Source of the DNA: Bdellovibrionales bacterium
GTDB lineage: Bacteria > Bdellovibrionota > Bdellovibrionia > Bdellovibrionales > JAMPXM01
NCBI GenBank assembly: GCA_016713885.1
Contig: JADJOF010000002.1
Coordinates: forward strand, 496,001-560,000
DNA length: 64,000 nucleotides
Reading direction: 5' to 3'
Positions 50,967 through 61,100 of this stretch are shown in pieces. The notes beneath the pieces were generated by a model, which was not told the origin of the DNA, did not search any database, and saw only the letters and a list, made by a program, of their open reading frames with translations. Every line of letters begins with the position of its first letter. Position 1 is the first letter of the stretch. The position numbers and the translations under genes are program-made.

Positions 50967-52693
50967 TGATGACGTTCGCGCTGACATTTACGGCACATTC
51001 GGTCTTTGCGATCGGCTGGGCTTTGATATTGGGTTTACTTGCGGGTGGGCTATCTCCCTGGGTTTCCATTGCCGCTTTGCTTTTGGGGTATTGGCAGGGC
51101 CGCGGTTTTGCACGTCGTCTTGAAGCGGAACCGCGATCATGGTCGGCGCTTGAGCTTTCGATTTTTTCTTTCACGATGTTTGCGGCTTGGAAACATTTTG
51201 CGTGGCTGATGCCGCTCATGCCGAATCCAAACGGATCGACACTGACGACACTCTCGGCGACAAACTACGGAGATTTGCCATTCCACCTTTCGCTGATTCG
51301 TTTCTTGGCGAGTGGTGCCGAATTTATGCCGCTCAATCCGATCTTTTCGACAGAGACCTTGCGCTACCCATTCGGCGTTGATCTGTATAGCGCTCTCTGG
51401 GAGAGTCTCGGTGTTCAGACGGCCGGGCACCTGTTTTTGTATGGGATGGCGGCAACGCTTGCGACCTTGGTTTTGCTTCGAGAGTTAGGTGGCGCTTGGG
51501 CGATGGCGGCTTTTTTCTTAGCCGGCGGCGCCGCGGTTGAGCTCGTCGATTGGAAGAGTTTATTTCTTTCGGTTTGGATCACACAGCGCGGGTTCCTCTT
51601 GGCATTGCCGCTGGGGTTGACGTTGCTGCTCTATTGTCGACGACAGGTTGGACGACGGTTCGTGCCGACTTCGGTTCTTAGAAGTTTAGGCTGGATGTGG
51701 GGGCTATTCCCGATTGTTCATGCCCACTCGTTTTTGGTGGTGAGTTTGCTGATGCTGTTTCATGCGGCTCTGGAGTCGCGCGAAACTGTACGGTCCTTTT
51801 TCAAAGGCCCTGCCCTCAAGCGCGCACTTATTCCTGCGACGGTTTTGATTTTTCATACATCGGCCAGTTTTGAGAAGGCCAGTGTGATGCATCTGCAGTG
51901 GATGTGGACTTTGTCATCGCAGTCTTCGCTGTCACTTTGGCAGTGGACTCTGGTGAATTTTGGTTCGAGTCTTTCGGTGTTTTTGCTTGCGATTGGTTTT
52001 TTAGTTTCGCTGCGTCGTTCAAGAGTGAGAGAACTCTCACTTGAGCTGATCGGCCTTTTGTTTTTTTGGTTCTTAGGATTGACGGTGATGCTGGCACCTT
52101 GGGATTGGGACAATATCAAAGTTTTGATTTGGCCTTGGATTCTGATGTTTGCCATGATTGGCCGCGAACTTCGCGACGAGACGAGTGGAGAAATTTCCTT
52201 TGGCCGTCGGCGTGGCATTCAGCTTGCGACGTGGCTCGGAATCAGTCTCGCCTTTTTTCCAGGAATCGAGGCCTTGCTGTCGTCGTGGTCATTGCCGAAA
52301 GATCGGTCGGCAGTGGTATGGACTCTCGAGGATATCTCAAACGCTGAGGGTGCTTTAGTTTCTGTTCCAAAGAACGCTGTCTTTGCTGCGGCAACGACGC
52401 CGAATCATGTTCTGGCCTTTTTTGGCCGCCCGCGAGTTGCGGGCTATGAAGGCCACCTTTGGTCGCACGCGATTCGTTCAGATCGTGTCATGACCGACTT
52501 GAATACCTTGATGAACGGTACGGAAGGCTGGGTCGAGGCCGCCCGCCGTTTGAAGGTCACGCATGTTTACTGGGGGCCAGACGAGCGAGCGCGGTTTGGC
52601 TCAGGGCCAAAGCCATGGCAAACTCAACTCACGAAGGTCAATAGCGCCAATGGACACGAGGTTTATGCGCTGGGACAGTCGGTAGGGGAGTAG
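50963..52693 (+). CDS. Polytopic membrane protein, probable GT-C glycosyltransferase
   Basis: A 576-residue protein from ATG 50963 (ATGA overlap with the gene before). It has about ten membrane helices, an early loop with NYGDLPFHLSLIRFLASG and PFGVDLYSALWESLG, and a C-terminal soluble part with VYWGPDERARF. The layout is like GT-C fold sugar transferases. No specific family recognised. It shares an operon with the Agl23-like gene and the Slt gene (3 bases to the next start). Confidence 0.65.
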   Translation: MMMTFALTFTAHSVFAIGWALILGLLAGGLSPWVSIAALLLGYWQGRGFARRLEAEPRSWSALELSIFSFTMFAAWKHFAWLMPLMPNPNGSTLTTLSATNYGDLPFHLSLIRFLASGAEFMPLNPIFSTETLRYPFGVDLYSALWESLGVQTAGHLFLYGMAATLATLVLLRELGGAWAMAAFFLAGGAAVELVDWKSLFLSVWITQRGFLLALPLGLTLLLYCRRQVGRRFVPTSVLRSLGWMWGLFPIVHAHSFLVVSLLMLFHAALESRETVRSFFKGPALKRALIPATVLIFHTSASFEKASVMHLQWMWTLSSQSSLSLWQWTLVNFGSSLSVFLLAIGFLVSLRRSRVRELSLELIGLLFFWFLGLTVMLAPWDWDNIKVLIWPWILMFAMIGRELRDETSGEISFGRRRGIQLATWLGISLAFFPGIEALLSSWSLPKDRSAVVWTLEDISNAEGALVSVPKNAVFAAATTPNHVLAFFGRPRVAGYEGHLWSHAIRSDRVMTDLNTLMNGTEGWVEAARRLKVTHVYWGPDERARFGSGPKPWQTQLTKVNSANGHEVYALGQSVGE

Positions 52694-52696
52694 CGC

Positions 52697-54991
52697 GTGA
52701 AATTTTACTCAGTACTCAAAGTCGTTACCGTCACAGCTTTATTGACGACGACAGTGAGCGGGGCTCCGGCAAAAGAGACTTCGGTAGCGAAATCGATATC
52801 TTCGAATCTTGGCGGACCTCAGCCGGTTCTTTTTTCGATTGGTGAGAGCAAGACAGACACCGTGATCAGCCCGTCGGTTCTTTTAAAACTTCGGGCGATG
52901 CGTGCGGCCTACGACAGTGGTCAGATCGATGCATGTTTAAGCGAAGCTCCAAAAGCGAAGAAGGTGGCGAAAAGTCTTGAGCCGTGGATCGTGGGGCTTG
53001 AGCTTCGCTGCGCAATGAAGATTGGAAATCCAAAGAAGGCCAATGCCGATCGACTGGTGCAAGCGCTCGACTCCGTTGATGCGAAAGTCGCGTGGCTGGC
53101 GACGGGTGTATGGGCCGCTCGGTTGAAAGAGACTTACATGCAAGGACGCCTCCTTGCGCTGGAGTGGGATTTGAAATTCAATCGTACTCGCGCCTGGCAG
53201 CATGTCGAGCGTGCGACGGCAATCGGAGTTTCGAGTTTTGATGAGACGGGGCGAGCGAAGCTTTGGCGGCTCGCTGGCGAATTGGCGTTTGTGCAGCAGA
53301 AGACCGAGGCGGCAAAGGACTTTTTGCGGCGCTCTTTGGCGGAACAAGATCAGGCTGATATCCGCGAACGGCTTCGAACTTTGGATCCCTCAGTTGCTCC
53401 AGACTATGCGGTGAATGGTCCGCAACTGGTGCAGCCGAAAGTTCCTGAGGGAAGCGAGGCGGAGCTTGAGCTCTTTGATCGTATCACTCAGCTTCTAAAA
53501 TCCGGAGATCTGGTACCGGCCGTCTCGGACTCAGTGAAACTGCTCAAAGAGTTTCCGGGAAGTACTCGTGGTCGGTGGGCTTCGGATCGCGTTCTGGAAA
53601 CATTGATCTCAGTGGTCGACAAGGCTTCGGATAAGTTTATTCCCGTCCGCGATTCTGTTTTGAAAGAAATGGGCAAGGCTGATCCAGAGCGTGCGGCCGA
53701 GTGGATTCGGGTACTTTACAATCGAGGTTACTGGAACGAGGCTGCTGAATTGTCGCGTTCGACGGCCCTAGGCGGAGGCGCTCCGCGATCGACAAAACAC
53801 ATGGAGATGGCGCTTGATGCGCTCTACGCCGTTGAAGACTGGAAGGCGATGAAGCAAGTCGCTGATGTCTTGATCGAGAAGCATGCCGGAACAGCGGCGT
53901 CGCGAACGGCGTTGTTTCGGTTGGGGCTTCAGGCCTATCGAGACGGTGACGACGCGCGTGCTGCGCAGTGGTTTGAGCGGGTGTTGACGACATCGACGAC
54001 CGAAGGTTTAGAGATTCAGTCGCGCTATTGGCTGTGGCGCGTTCTGCAGCGAACGAAGAACGAGAAAGCGCAGGCTCAAGCCGATGAGCTCATGCGTCGC
54101 TATCCGTTCAGTTACTATGGATTGCGGGCGCGGCTTGAAACTTCGGGTGGCAAAATCGAATGGTCAAAAGACACACCGAAGCTTGAAGTGAAGACGTGGC
54201 TCACTGCTGAAGAACGCATGGCGTGGGATCGGGCGCAGATTTTAATCGGTGCTGGCTGGTTTGATGAAGCTCAGGATGAGTTAAAAATTTTGCCGCAACC
54301 AGTGACGCCAGAGGCAAGAGCCATTCGCGCGAAGATCTTGGCGAGCGTAAAGAGTTTTCCAACTGCGGCACGTATGGCCAATCAGGCGTGGGATGCAAAA
54401 TTTGATCTGCGTCGGATCGACGTGATGCGAGCCGCGTTTCCGGATGAGCATCGCGCTCTCTTTGAAAGTGCAGCCAAGAATAAAGGGATTGATCCGCTCA
54501 TTACGCGAAGTCTGACGAAGCAGGAATCGGGCTACAATCCGCGGGCGGTCTCGACATCGAATGCGATGGGCTTGATGCAGATGATTCCACCGACGGCGAA
54601 GGAGATTGCTGACGACCTTAAGCTTGGGAAATTGAGTTTGCCTGACGACATGTTTGAGGCCAGTCGCAATATTCCAATGGGAACGCACTATGTGGCGAAG
54701 ATGCTGGGGCAGTTCAAAGGCCATATCCCGCTTGCGCTCGCGGCCTACAACGCAGGACCGACACGACTCGACCGCTGGCTGAAAGTCCGAGGCAGTTTGC
54801 AGGGACTTGAAACGACACGGACCTCGGCGCCGGAGTTTGAAGTTTGGATCGATGAACTGCCTTATTCTGAGACATCTTTCTACGTGAAAGCGATTTTGCG
54901 AAACATGCTGCTCTATCGCGTGCTCGAAGAGGGAACTGTTATAGCGCAGGAGCCGCTCTGGAAAAGCGTTCCTGGGGCTCCTCGACCATAG
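52697..54991 (+). CDS. Slt70-type soluble lytic transglycosylase
   Basis: A 764-residue secreted protein from GTG 52697. A signal peptide is followed by a long superhelical region of TPR-like helices (residues 60-560). The C-terminal SLT domain has the catalytic Glu (E610) in TKQESGYNPRA, then SNAMGLMQMIPPTAKEIA, NIPMGTHYVAKML and PLALAAYNAGPTRLDRWL. It cleaves the MurNAc-GlcNAc bond of peptidoglycan forming 1,6-anhydroMurNAc. It ends the four-gene glyco-envelope run. Confidence 0.92.
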   Translation: MKFYSVLKVVTVTALLTTTVSGAPAKETSVAKSISSNLGGPQPVLFSIGESKTDTVISPSVLLKLRAMRAAYDSGQIDACLSEAPKAKKVAKSLEPWIVGLELRCAMKIGNPKKANADRLVQALDSVDAKVAWLATGVWAARLKETYMQGRLLALEWDLKFNRTRAWQHVERATAIGVSSFDETGRAKLWRLAGELAFVQQKTEAAKDFLRRSLAEQDQADIRERLRTLDPSVAPDYAVNGPQLVQPKVPEGSEAELELFDRITQLLKSGDLVPAVSDSVKLLKEFPGSTRGRWASDRVLETLISVVDKASDKFIPVRDSVLKEMGKADPERAAEWIRVLYNRGYWNEAAELSRSTALGGGAPRSTKHMEMALDALYAVEDWKAMKQVADVLIEKHAGTAASRTALFRLGLQAYRDGDDARAAQWFERVLTTSTTEGLEIQSRYWLWRVLQRTKNEKAQAQADELMRRYPFSYYGLRARLETSGGKIEWSKDTPKLEVKTWLTAEERMAWDRAQILIGAGWFDEAQDELKILPQPVTPEARAIRAKILASVKSFPTAARMANQAWDAKFDLRRIDVMRAAFPDEHRALFESAAKNKGIDPLITRSLTKQESGYNPRAVSTSNAMGLMQMIPPTAKEIADDLKLGKLSLPDDMFEASRNIPMGTHYVAKMLGQFKGHIPLALAAYNAGPTRLDRWLKVRGSLQGLETTRTSAPEFEVWIDELPYSETSFYVKAILRNMLLYRVLEEGTVIAQEPLWKSVPGAPRP

Positions 54992-54992
54992 A

Positions 54993-55012
54993 CCAGGTCT
55001 GTTCGGACCTGG
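54993..55012 (+). terminator. Hairpin after the slt gene
   Basis: CCAGGTC (54993-54999) and GACCTGG (55006-55012) form a 7-bp stem with a 6-base loop, two bases after the slt stop. There is no T-run after it, so it may slow or protect the transcript rather than end it outright. Confidence 0.4.
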
Positions 55013-55085
55013 GGAGAGTTGATGGCTGATCGAGCGGCTTTTCGTTGCCGCGACTTGGCTTCTGCGTTTACCTTGAAAGAACGAC

Positions 55086-56611
55086 ATGAAGAAATCTGAG
55101 CGCGTGCGTCAAAAATTAATTGTAGCTCTCCTCCTCGCTTCGGCGTCGCTCACTGCGTGCGCGACCCGATCGGTGAAGATGGAGGGGACAGCCTCGGCAG
55201 GAGCTGCGGCTTATGGAAGTTCGTCCACGACAGAGGGCGGCAGCGGTGTGATCGGGAAGGACGTTGCGGCTCCGCCGAACGATCTTGCTGACAACGGTGC
55301 TGACCTTGTTGGAATTCCAATCGAGGTCAATCGCCTCGTGTTGAAGTGGATCGACTATTTTCAGGGATCCGGTCGCCCGCACATGGAGCGCTATCTTTCG
55401 CGCAGCACGCGGTACACTCCGATCATGAAGGAGATTCTTCGCAAAGAAGGACTTCCCGAAGATTTGATCTATATTGCGCTTATCGAATCAGGGTTTTCAT
55501 CAACAGCGCATAGCTCGGCCAGTGCCGTTGGCTACTGGCAGTTCATTCGCGGAACAGGCAAGCGCTATGGTCTGCGTATTGATTCGTTTGTCGATGATCG
55601 CCGTGACTTTGTTCTCGCGACACGTGCTGCAGCTGACTATTTTAAAGGTCTCTACAACCTGTTCGGTGCATGGTACTTGGCGATCGCGAGTTACAATGTG
55701 GGCGAGAACCGGGTGAAGAATCTGGTGATGACCAATAAGACGCGCGACTTCTGGAAGCTCGCTCGTGAAAATCGCTTGCCGCAAGAGACTGTGAACTACG
55801 TTCCAAAATTTTTGGCCGCGCGATTGATTGCGAAGGAGCCGGAGAAGTACGGGTTTACTGATATTGATTATCTTCCGGCGCTTGAGTTCTCGACGGTTGA
55901 GTTTGAATCGCCGGTCGACATTCGCCGTCTCGCAGCAGAGATGGGGCTTGAGTACGATGATCTTCGCGATTTGAACCCGGCGTATAAGCGTGGAGTTGCG
56001 CCAATGCCGAGAGGTGCTTCGAAGCTCGTGCTTCGTGTACCGAAGGGTCACGAGGCGAAAGCTTTGGCGGCAGCTGCGGCGGCAAAGGCTGGCAAAGCAA
56101 CCCGCTACATCGCAGAAGACGACTACTCGTTCTATCGCGTTCGCCGCGGTGACACGATCTCGTCTATTGCCCGCCGATTCAATATCAGCCAAACGCAGAT
56201 TTTACGTTTGAATCGCCTTTCGCAACGAAGCGTTCTCAATGTCGGTAAGCGTCTTCGTTTGCCATCCGAGGACGTGGCAACACTGGGGCCAGCGAAATCG
56301 TCACAGCTTGAGATTCGAAAAAAGGATGATCGTACGCCAGCAAGTCCCAAGGGACCGCAGTCGGTTCGAGCGAGTGAGCGCGGAATTAAAACAGTTGTGC
56401 GCTCAGGTGTTGTCGGCCGTGTGGCGAAGAAGAATGTGAAAGCAGCAAAAACTATTGCCAAGCAAACCACGCACGTTGTTCGTCGTGGTGAGAATCTCGC
56501 GATAATTGCTCGCAAGTACCAGGTCTCGGTACGCGAACTCGCTTCCACAACCGACTGAAGAATCAGTCGGTTCTCTTTGTGGGAAAGCGCCTTGAAATTC
56601 CTGGTCTTTAA
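55086..56611 (+). CDS. mltD: MltD-like lytic transglycosylase lipoprotein with LysM domains, frame break at the end
   Basis: Lipoprotein signal LLASASLTAC (Cys about 23) is followed by an SLT domain with catalytic Glu in YIALIESGFSSTAHSSASAVGYWQFI and NAGENRVKN-like text, then LysM domains (YRVRRGDTISSIARRFNIS and HVVRRGENLAIIARKYQVS). The frame stops at 56558, in the middle of the last LysM. Adding one A to ACAACC near 56549 gives STNRLKNQSVLFVGKRLEIPGL and a stop at 56609-56611, the expected LysM end. The protein binds and cuts peptidoglycan at the outer membrane. Confidence 0.9.
56549..56572 (+). repeat. Perfect 10-bp hairpin in the mltD 3' end
   Basis: AACCGACTGA (56549-56558) and TCAGTCGGTT (56563-56572) form a perfect 10-bp stem with loop AGAA, followed by CTCTTT. 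It sits exactly where the last LysM frame breaks. It may be a genuine transcription terminator-like structure in the coding end or the cause of a sequencing error. Confidence 0.6.
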
Positions 56612-56629
56612 AACTGAATTGGTCGTTAC

Positions 56630-57898
56630 TTATCGTGCGTCGCCACAGGGGTAGCCGTCGGTCGCGCCGGTATCGTTGCGATAGCTGAGCGCATCGTCGC
56701 AGGCGGCCATGGCGGCTCCGAGAGCTGTCGATGTGTCCGCCATGTTTGATAAGTTAACGGTCATGTACTCACTTGGAAGCGAGCAGTTCCATTGTTCGGC
56801 GGTATCGAACGTCACAGTCACCGTCGGAGTTGATGACGGGAGTGAGCCGGCATTGGCTTCGGTGTAGTAGGTGCTGTTTGATGGCGTTCCCATTTTTAGA
56901 CGGTCGTCGCCGGTCCAGGCATCGGTTCCACTGGCCGCAAAGGCCGTTGCTTCGCCGGTGCAGTTGCCATTGGAGTTTGAGTCAATACACCAGTCCATAC
57001 TGTACTTACCGCTGCCATCACCAAGGGCGAGGTTTTTTGGGGTCGATGCGCTCAGCAGCTGAGCGACAGTATAGAACTTGTTCGTAAAAATATTAGCCGT
57101 GGCTCCGTTTCCGAATGACCCCTTCTGGTATCCGTTGACGATAAGGCTCGATGCTCGCTGTGTGATCGTGGCGGCTTGCGAGAAGCTTCCGTTCGAGTTT
57201 GCAGTTCCATCCCATAGGCGTTCAACCGAAAGCGACTTCGATGTCCACGCGTATGATGAATCAACGGTTCCCGATACCGAGCACTTGCTTCCATATGTAT
57301 TTCCGCTATCAGATCCGATGTTTTTTGAAATCATCGAGACCGAGCCGGACGAAATTGTTTGATTGAAATACTCCGATTGCGTTGCGCCGTTAGAGGCGAA
57401 ACATGAGAACATTTCAAAACCTGTGATCGCACCACCTGACTTTACGATCTTCATTTTGATTCGTGGTTGGTTGCTCGCATCACCAGGCATGTTTTGCAGT
57501 TTGACGTAGACATAGGATCCAGTTGCGATGTCGCTTGAGAAGCCGCCACTTTTTTGAATGGCACCGAGGTAGCAGGCAATTTTGTCAGGACTCATTGCTT
57601 CGCTGAGGGCGTCTCGAACAAGTAGACCTGTCTCGCACATTGCGCGACTTTTTGAACTGGAGTTCCAAAGTGCTGAGCTTCCCCAGGACTTTAGCGCGAG
57701 GCCTGTAGTTGCAAGGCTTCCGATCGATTAGCTGCCTGATCCTGACACCGGGCCAGTGGCCTTAGGGAGTGACGACAGTGTTCCCGTCGTAGTCGATGCT
57801 GAACTTCCGGAGTCTCCACCTCCTCCGCATGCTGAGAGAAGAGTGAGCGCGCCAAGAGTCAACGTCAGGCCTGCTGCGGCCGTTGTCATTCGTTTCAT
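56630..57898 (-). pseudogene. Lipoprotein with an in-frame TAA at codon 57
   Basis: ATG 57898 with GGAGG six bases upstream begins a lipoprotein signal (MKRMTTAAAGLTLTLGALTLLSAC, Cys 24) and a Ser/Thr/Gly linker. A TAA at 57728-57730 interrupts the same frame, which then continues for 365 codons with SIGSLATTGLALKSWG, ACYLGAIQKSG and CSLPSEYMTVNLSNM to 56630. No frame change is needed, so a single substitution is enough. The product looks like a secreted beta-rich protein with several Cys. No family recognised. Confidence 0.6.
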
Positions 57899-58146
57899 TT
57901 TTCCTCCGCCAACGTGAATTTGCTTTCGACTTATTCTGAAGACCAGCGGGGGTGCGTTACCAGCGATTCAGCTCGACTGTTCTACAAAAGCACGGCCGTC
58001 GCGACGATATGAGACGGTGAAGCGAGTTCTCCGTCGGTTTGTTTTGGGACGTCTTGTTTTGAGTCGCTGTAATCTTTAAAAAAATGAGCAATTGTTACCG
58101 ATAAGACCTTGTTAGGAATCGCGATTTCAACGAGGTACGTAGGCTC
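57899..58146. promoter_or_regulatory. Divergent intergenic region
   Basis: 248 bases between the lipoprotein gene (minus strand) and the giant surface protein (plus strand). It must carry the promoters of both. I cannot point to a convincing -35/-10 pair or operator. Confidence 0.35.
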
Positions 58147-61100
58147 TTGAGGAATTTTTCGTTTCTTATCTTATTGGCGTTGGCGATGGTGCTCTCGGGC
58201 TTAAGTCAGGGACAGCATATGCTTTTCCACCTGCTAGGTGCTGGGCAGCCGGTTGCGAACTTCACGGCGACGTCGCAAACCATCGCTGAAAGTACGGGAG
58301 TTTGGGCGGGCTGGTCATCAAATCTCAGTGCATGGACGAAGCGCCGGCAGATCTTAGTTGATGGCGTTGGCGGGGCGCTCACTGATTTTCCAGTGATGAT
58401 TAAATTGGATTCAACTCGCATCGACTACGCGCAAGTGCAGGCGGCGGGTCAGGATCTTCGATTTACAAACGACGCGGGAACTCTCCTTTCTTATCAAATC
58501 GAAAAATGGGATGAGGCCGGTACCTCGATTGTTTGGGTGAAGCTTCCGACTCTTTCGGCATATCCAACAAAGAGTTCGATTTGGTTGTACTACGGAAACG
58601 TCTCTGCGAGCGATGCTCAGTCGAATGCAACATGGGATGCGAGCCATGTTGGTGTCTGGCACTTGAATGGCAATGGCGTCGACGCCACCTCAAGCGCGAA
58701 CAACGGCACGGTATCTGGACCGGTCAGCGCGACCGGTCTTGTTGGAGACGGTATGTCGTTCAATGGCGCAGCGGGGCAGAGCATTCGGCTACCCGATGCG
58801 CTTTTGTCGAGTAAGTCAGTCGCGACGCTTGAGGGCTGGTTTAAGACATCGGCCAACGATCTTGTGCTTTTGGGATGGACCAATCAAGTTTATCCGACAG
58901 TCGCGACGAGCTATGTCCCCAACTTCGCAATTACCTCTGATGGTGTATTGCGTGCTGAGCAATGGATTGGCGTAAATAGCCCTATTGCCGGCGGTGTTGT
59001 TAACGATGGCGCGTGGCACCACGTTGCTTTGGTGGTCGGTGCTGCTTCGCAGAGCTTGTACCTCGACGGGGTATTGAAGGGAGCGTTGGTCGGCTCGGTT
59101 ACGACGTTTGCTTCGACTCCAAACTACATCGGTATGGGCTACGCGACAAACTGGGGTCCGACCGCAGGAGGCTGGCGTTCATTCAATGGTTCGCTCGATG
59201 AATTTCGTGTTTCAACGGTTGCCCGTTCAGCAGACTGGATTCAAGCGTCGTATTTATCTGCACGCGATGAACTCACGACTTTCCGTAGCGAAGAAACGCC
59301 GACTTCAGGTGCAGCGGTCATCACGGTTCAACTCAACACTCCGGCGGAAACGACAGTCACGATTCCCTACGTCGTGAGTGGTACAGCAACCGCTGGAACT
59401 GATCACTCGCGTGTGAGTGGGAATCTCACGATCAACGGCGGAAGTTCAAGCGGAAGTCTTAACACCTATGTGCTTCGCGACAACCTCGTTGAAGGCAGTG
59501 AAACTGCGATTCTGACATTGGGCACGCCAACTGGAGCTTCGCTTGGGCCTGATACCGTGCACACGGTGACAATCACCGATGAAGTGCTGTCTCCGCCGGA
59601 TGCTGTGGACGATAGCATCTACGTTACAAACTTTAGTGCTGTTACGATTCCGGTTCTTACGAATGATACCGATGCGAATGGTGACACGCTCACGATTACA
59701 TCATTTACGGCACCGTCGGCTGGAACGGCTGTGCGCGTTGGTCAGACGATTCGCTATACACCGACGCAAGACTTCCCAGCGACCGACTCATTTACCTATA
59801 CGATTAGCGATGGTCGCGGTGGCAGCGATACGGCGACAGTGACGGTGAACTATCAGATTCCATTCACTTGGATTGGAAGTGGTGCTGATGCGAACTGGAC
59901 AACGACCGCGAACTGGCTTGGCGGAGCTGTACCAGGCGCAAGTGATACGGCGTACTTCAACAATCAGTGTACGACGTATTGCAATCCGTCCATCAACGGC
60001 AATGTTTCAGTTTTAGGCCTTAGGATAAACACAAGCTTCACTGGCACGATCGCGCAAAACAACACAAATACCATCACCGTTGGAACGAGCGGTTGGCTTC
60101 AGCGCGCGGGAACGTTCACTGGTGGAGATTCGGCAATTACGCATAACGGGCCGTTTGTGATGAACGGTGGTACATTCACGTCGACGTCGGGTACGTTTAT
60201 GATGTCGAACGACTTTACGATTACCGCTGGTACATTCAATCACGGCGGAGGATCGCTCAGGTTTGAAAACTCGTCAGCCAGTGTGCAGACCTACAATATC
60301 AATGTCTCCGGTACGGTCACAGTACAGAATCTTCAGTTTTCCGGCGGTCAGTCGGGATCGAGCACCGCGAAGATATGGAATCTGCAAACGGGATCTTTTG
60401 ATGTCCTTGGCGATTTTCGCATGGGCCGCACAACTGGCGGTTCAACGGCGTCGATCAATTTGAATGGCGGTACGGTCTATTTGAAAGGCAATATCGTTCT
60501 TGATCCAGCGAACCTTGGCTACGGTAACCAGCCTGAAGCGAGCGGCGGAGGATCGGCGACGCTCGTTGTGAATGGAACCGGTGCACAGACGTTTGCATCG
60601 GCTGCGGGCGGTTCGCTACCGAACCTTCAGTTGAATAAGGCGTCGGGAACGTTTGGTCCTGCAGATGGAACAGCGAACTCGTTCATGGTGAATTCGCTCA
60701 CCTTGACGGCGGGGTCGATGACAGCGCCAAGCGGTTCGCTCACAGTGAATCAAAATTTTGTGCAGAGTGCGGGAACGACGTTCACTCACAACAGCGGAAC
60801 ATTGGTTTTTGATAACTATGGCGAGGGAAGCGCTGGAGGCAGTTCGTCGGTTACAACATCTGGGACGCTGGCGCTGAACAATCTCACGATCGCAGGTGGG
60901 CGACCGGGAAGTTCGACAAACTGGACGTGGAATCTGACGGGTGCAAGCTTGAGCGTCGCTGGGAACCTTTCGCTTGTTCGAACGACCGGAACCGGAGCGC
61001 TCTATAGTAATGGTGGTTCAATCACAGTGGCTGGCAACATCAGTACGACGACGGCGTTCGGTGGAGGAACGACAGCGATCACCGCGACTGGAACAGCCGC

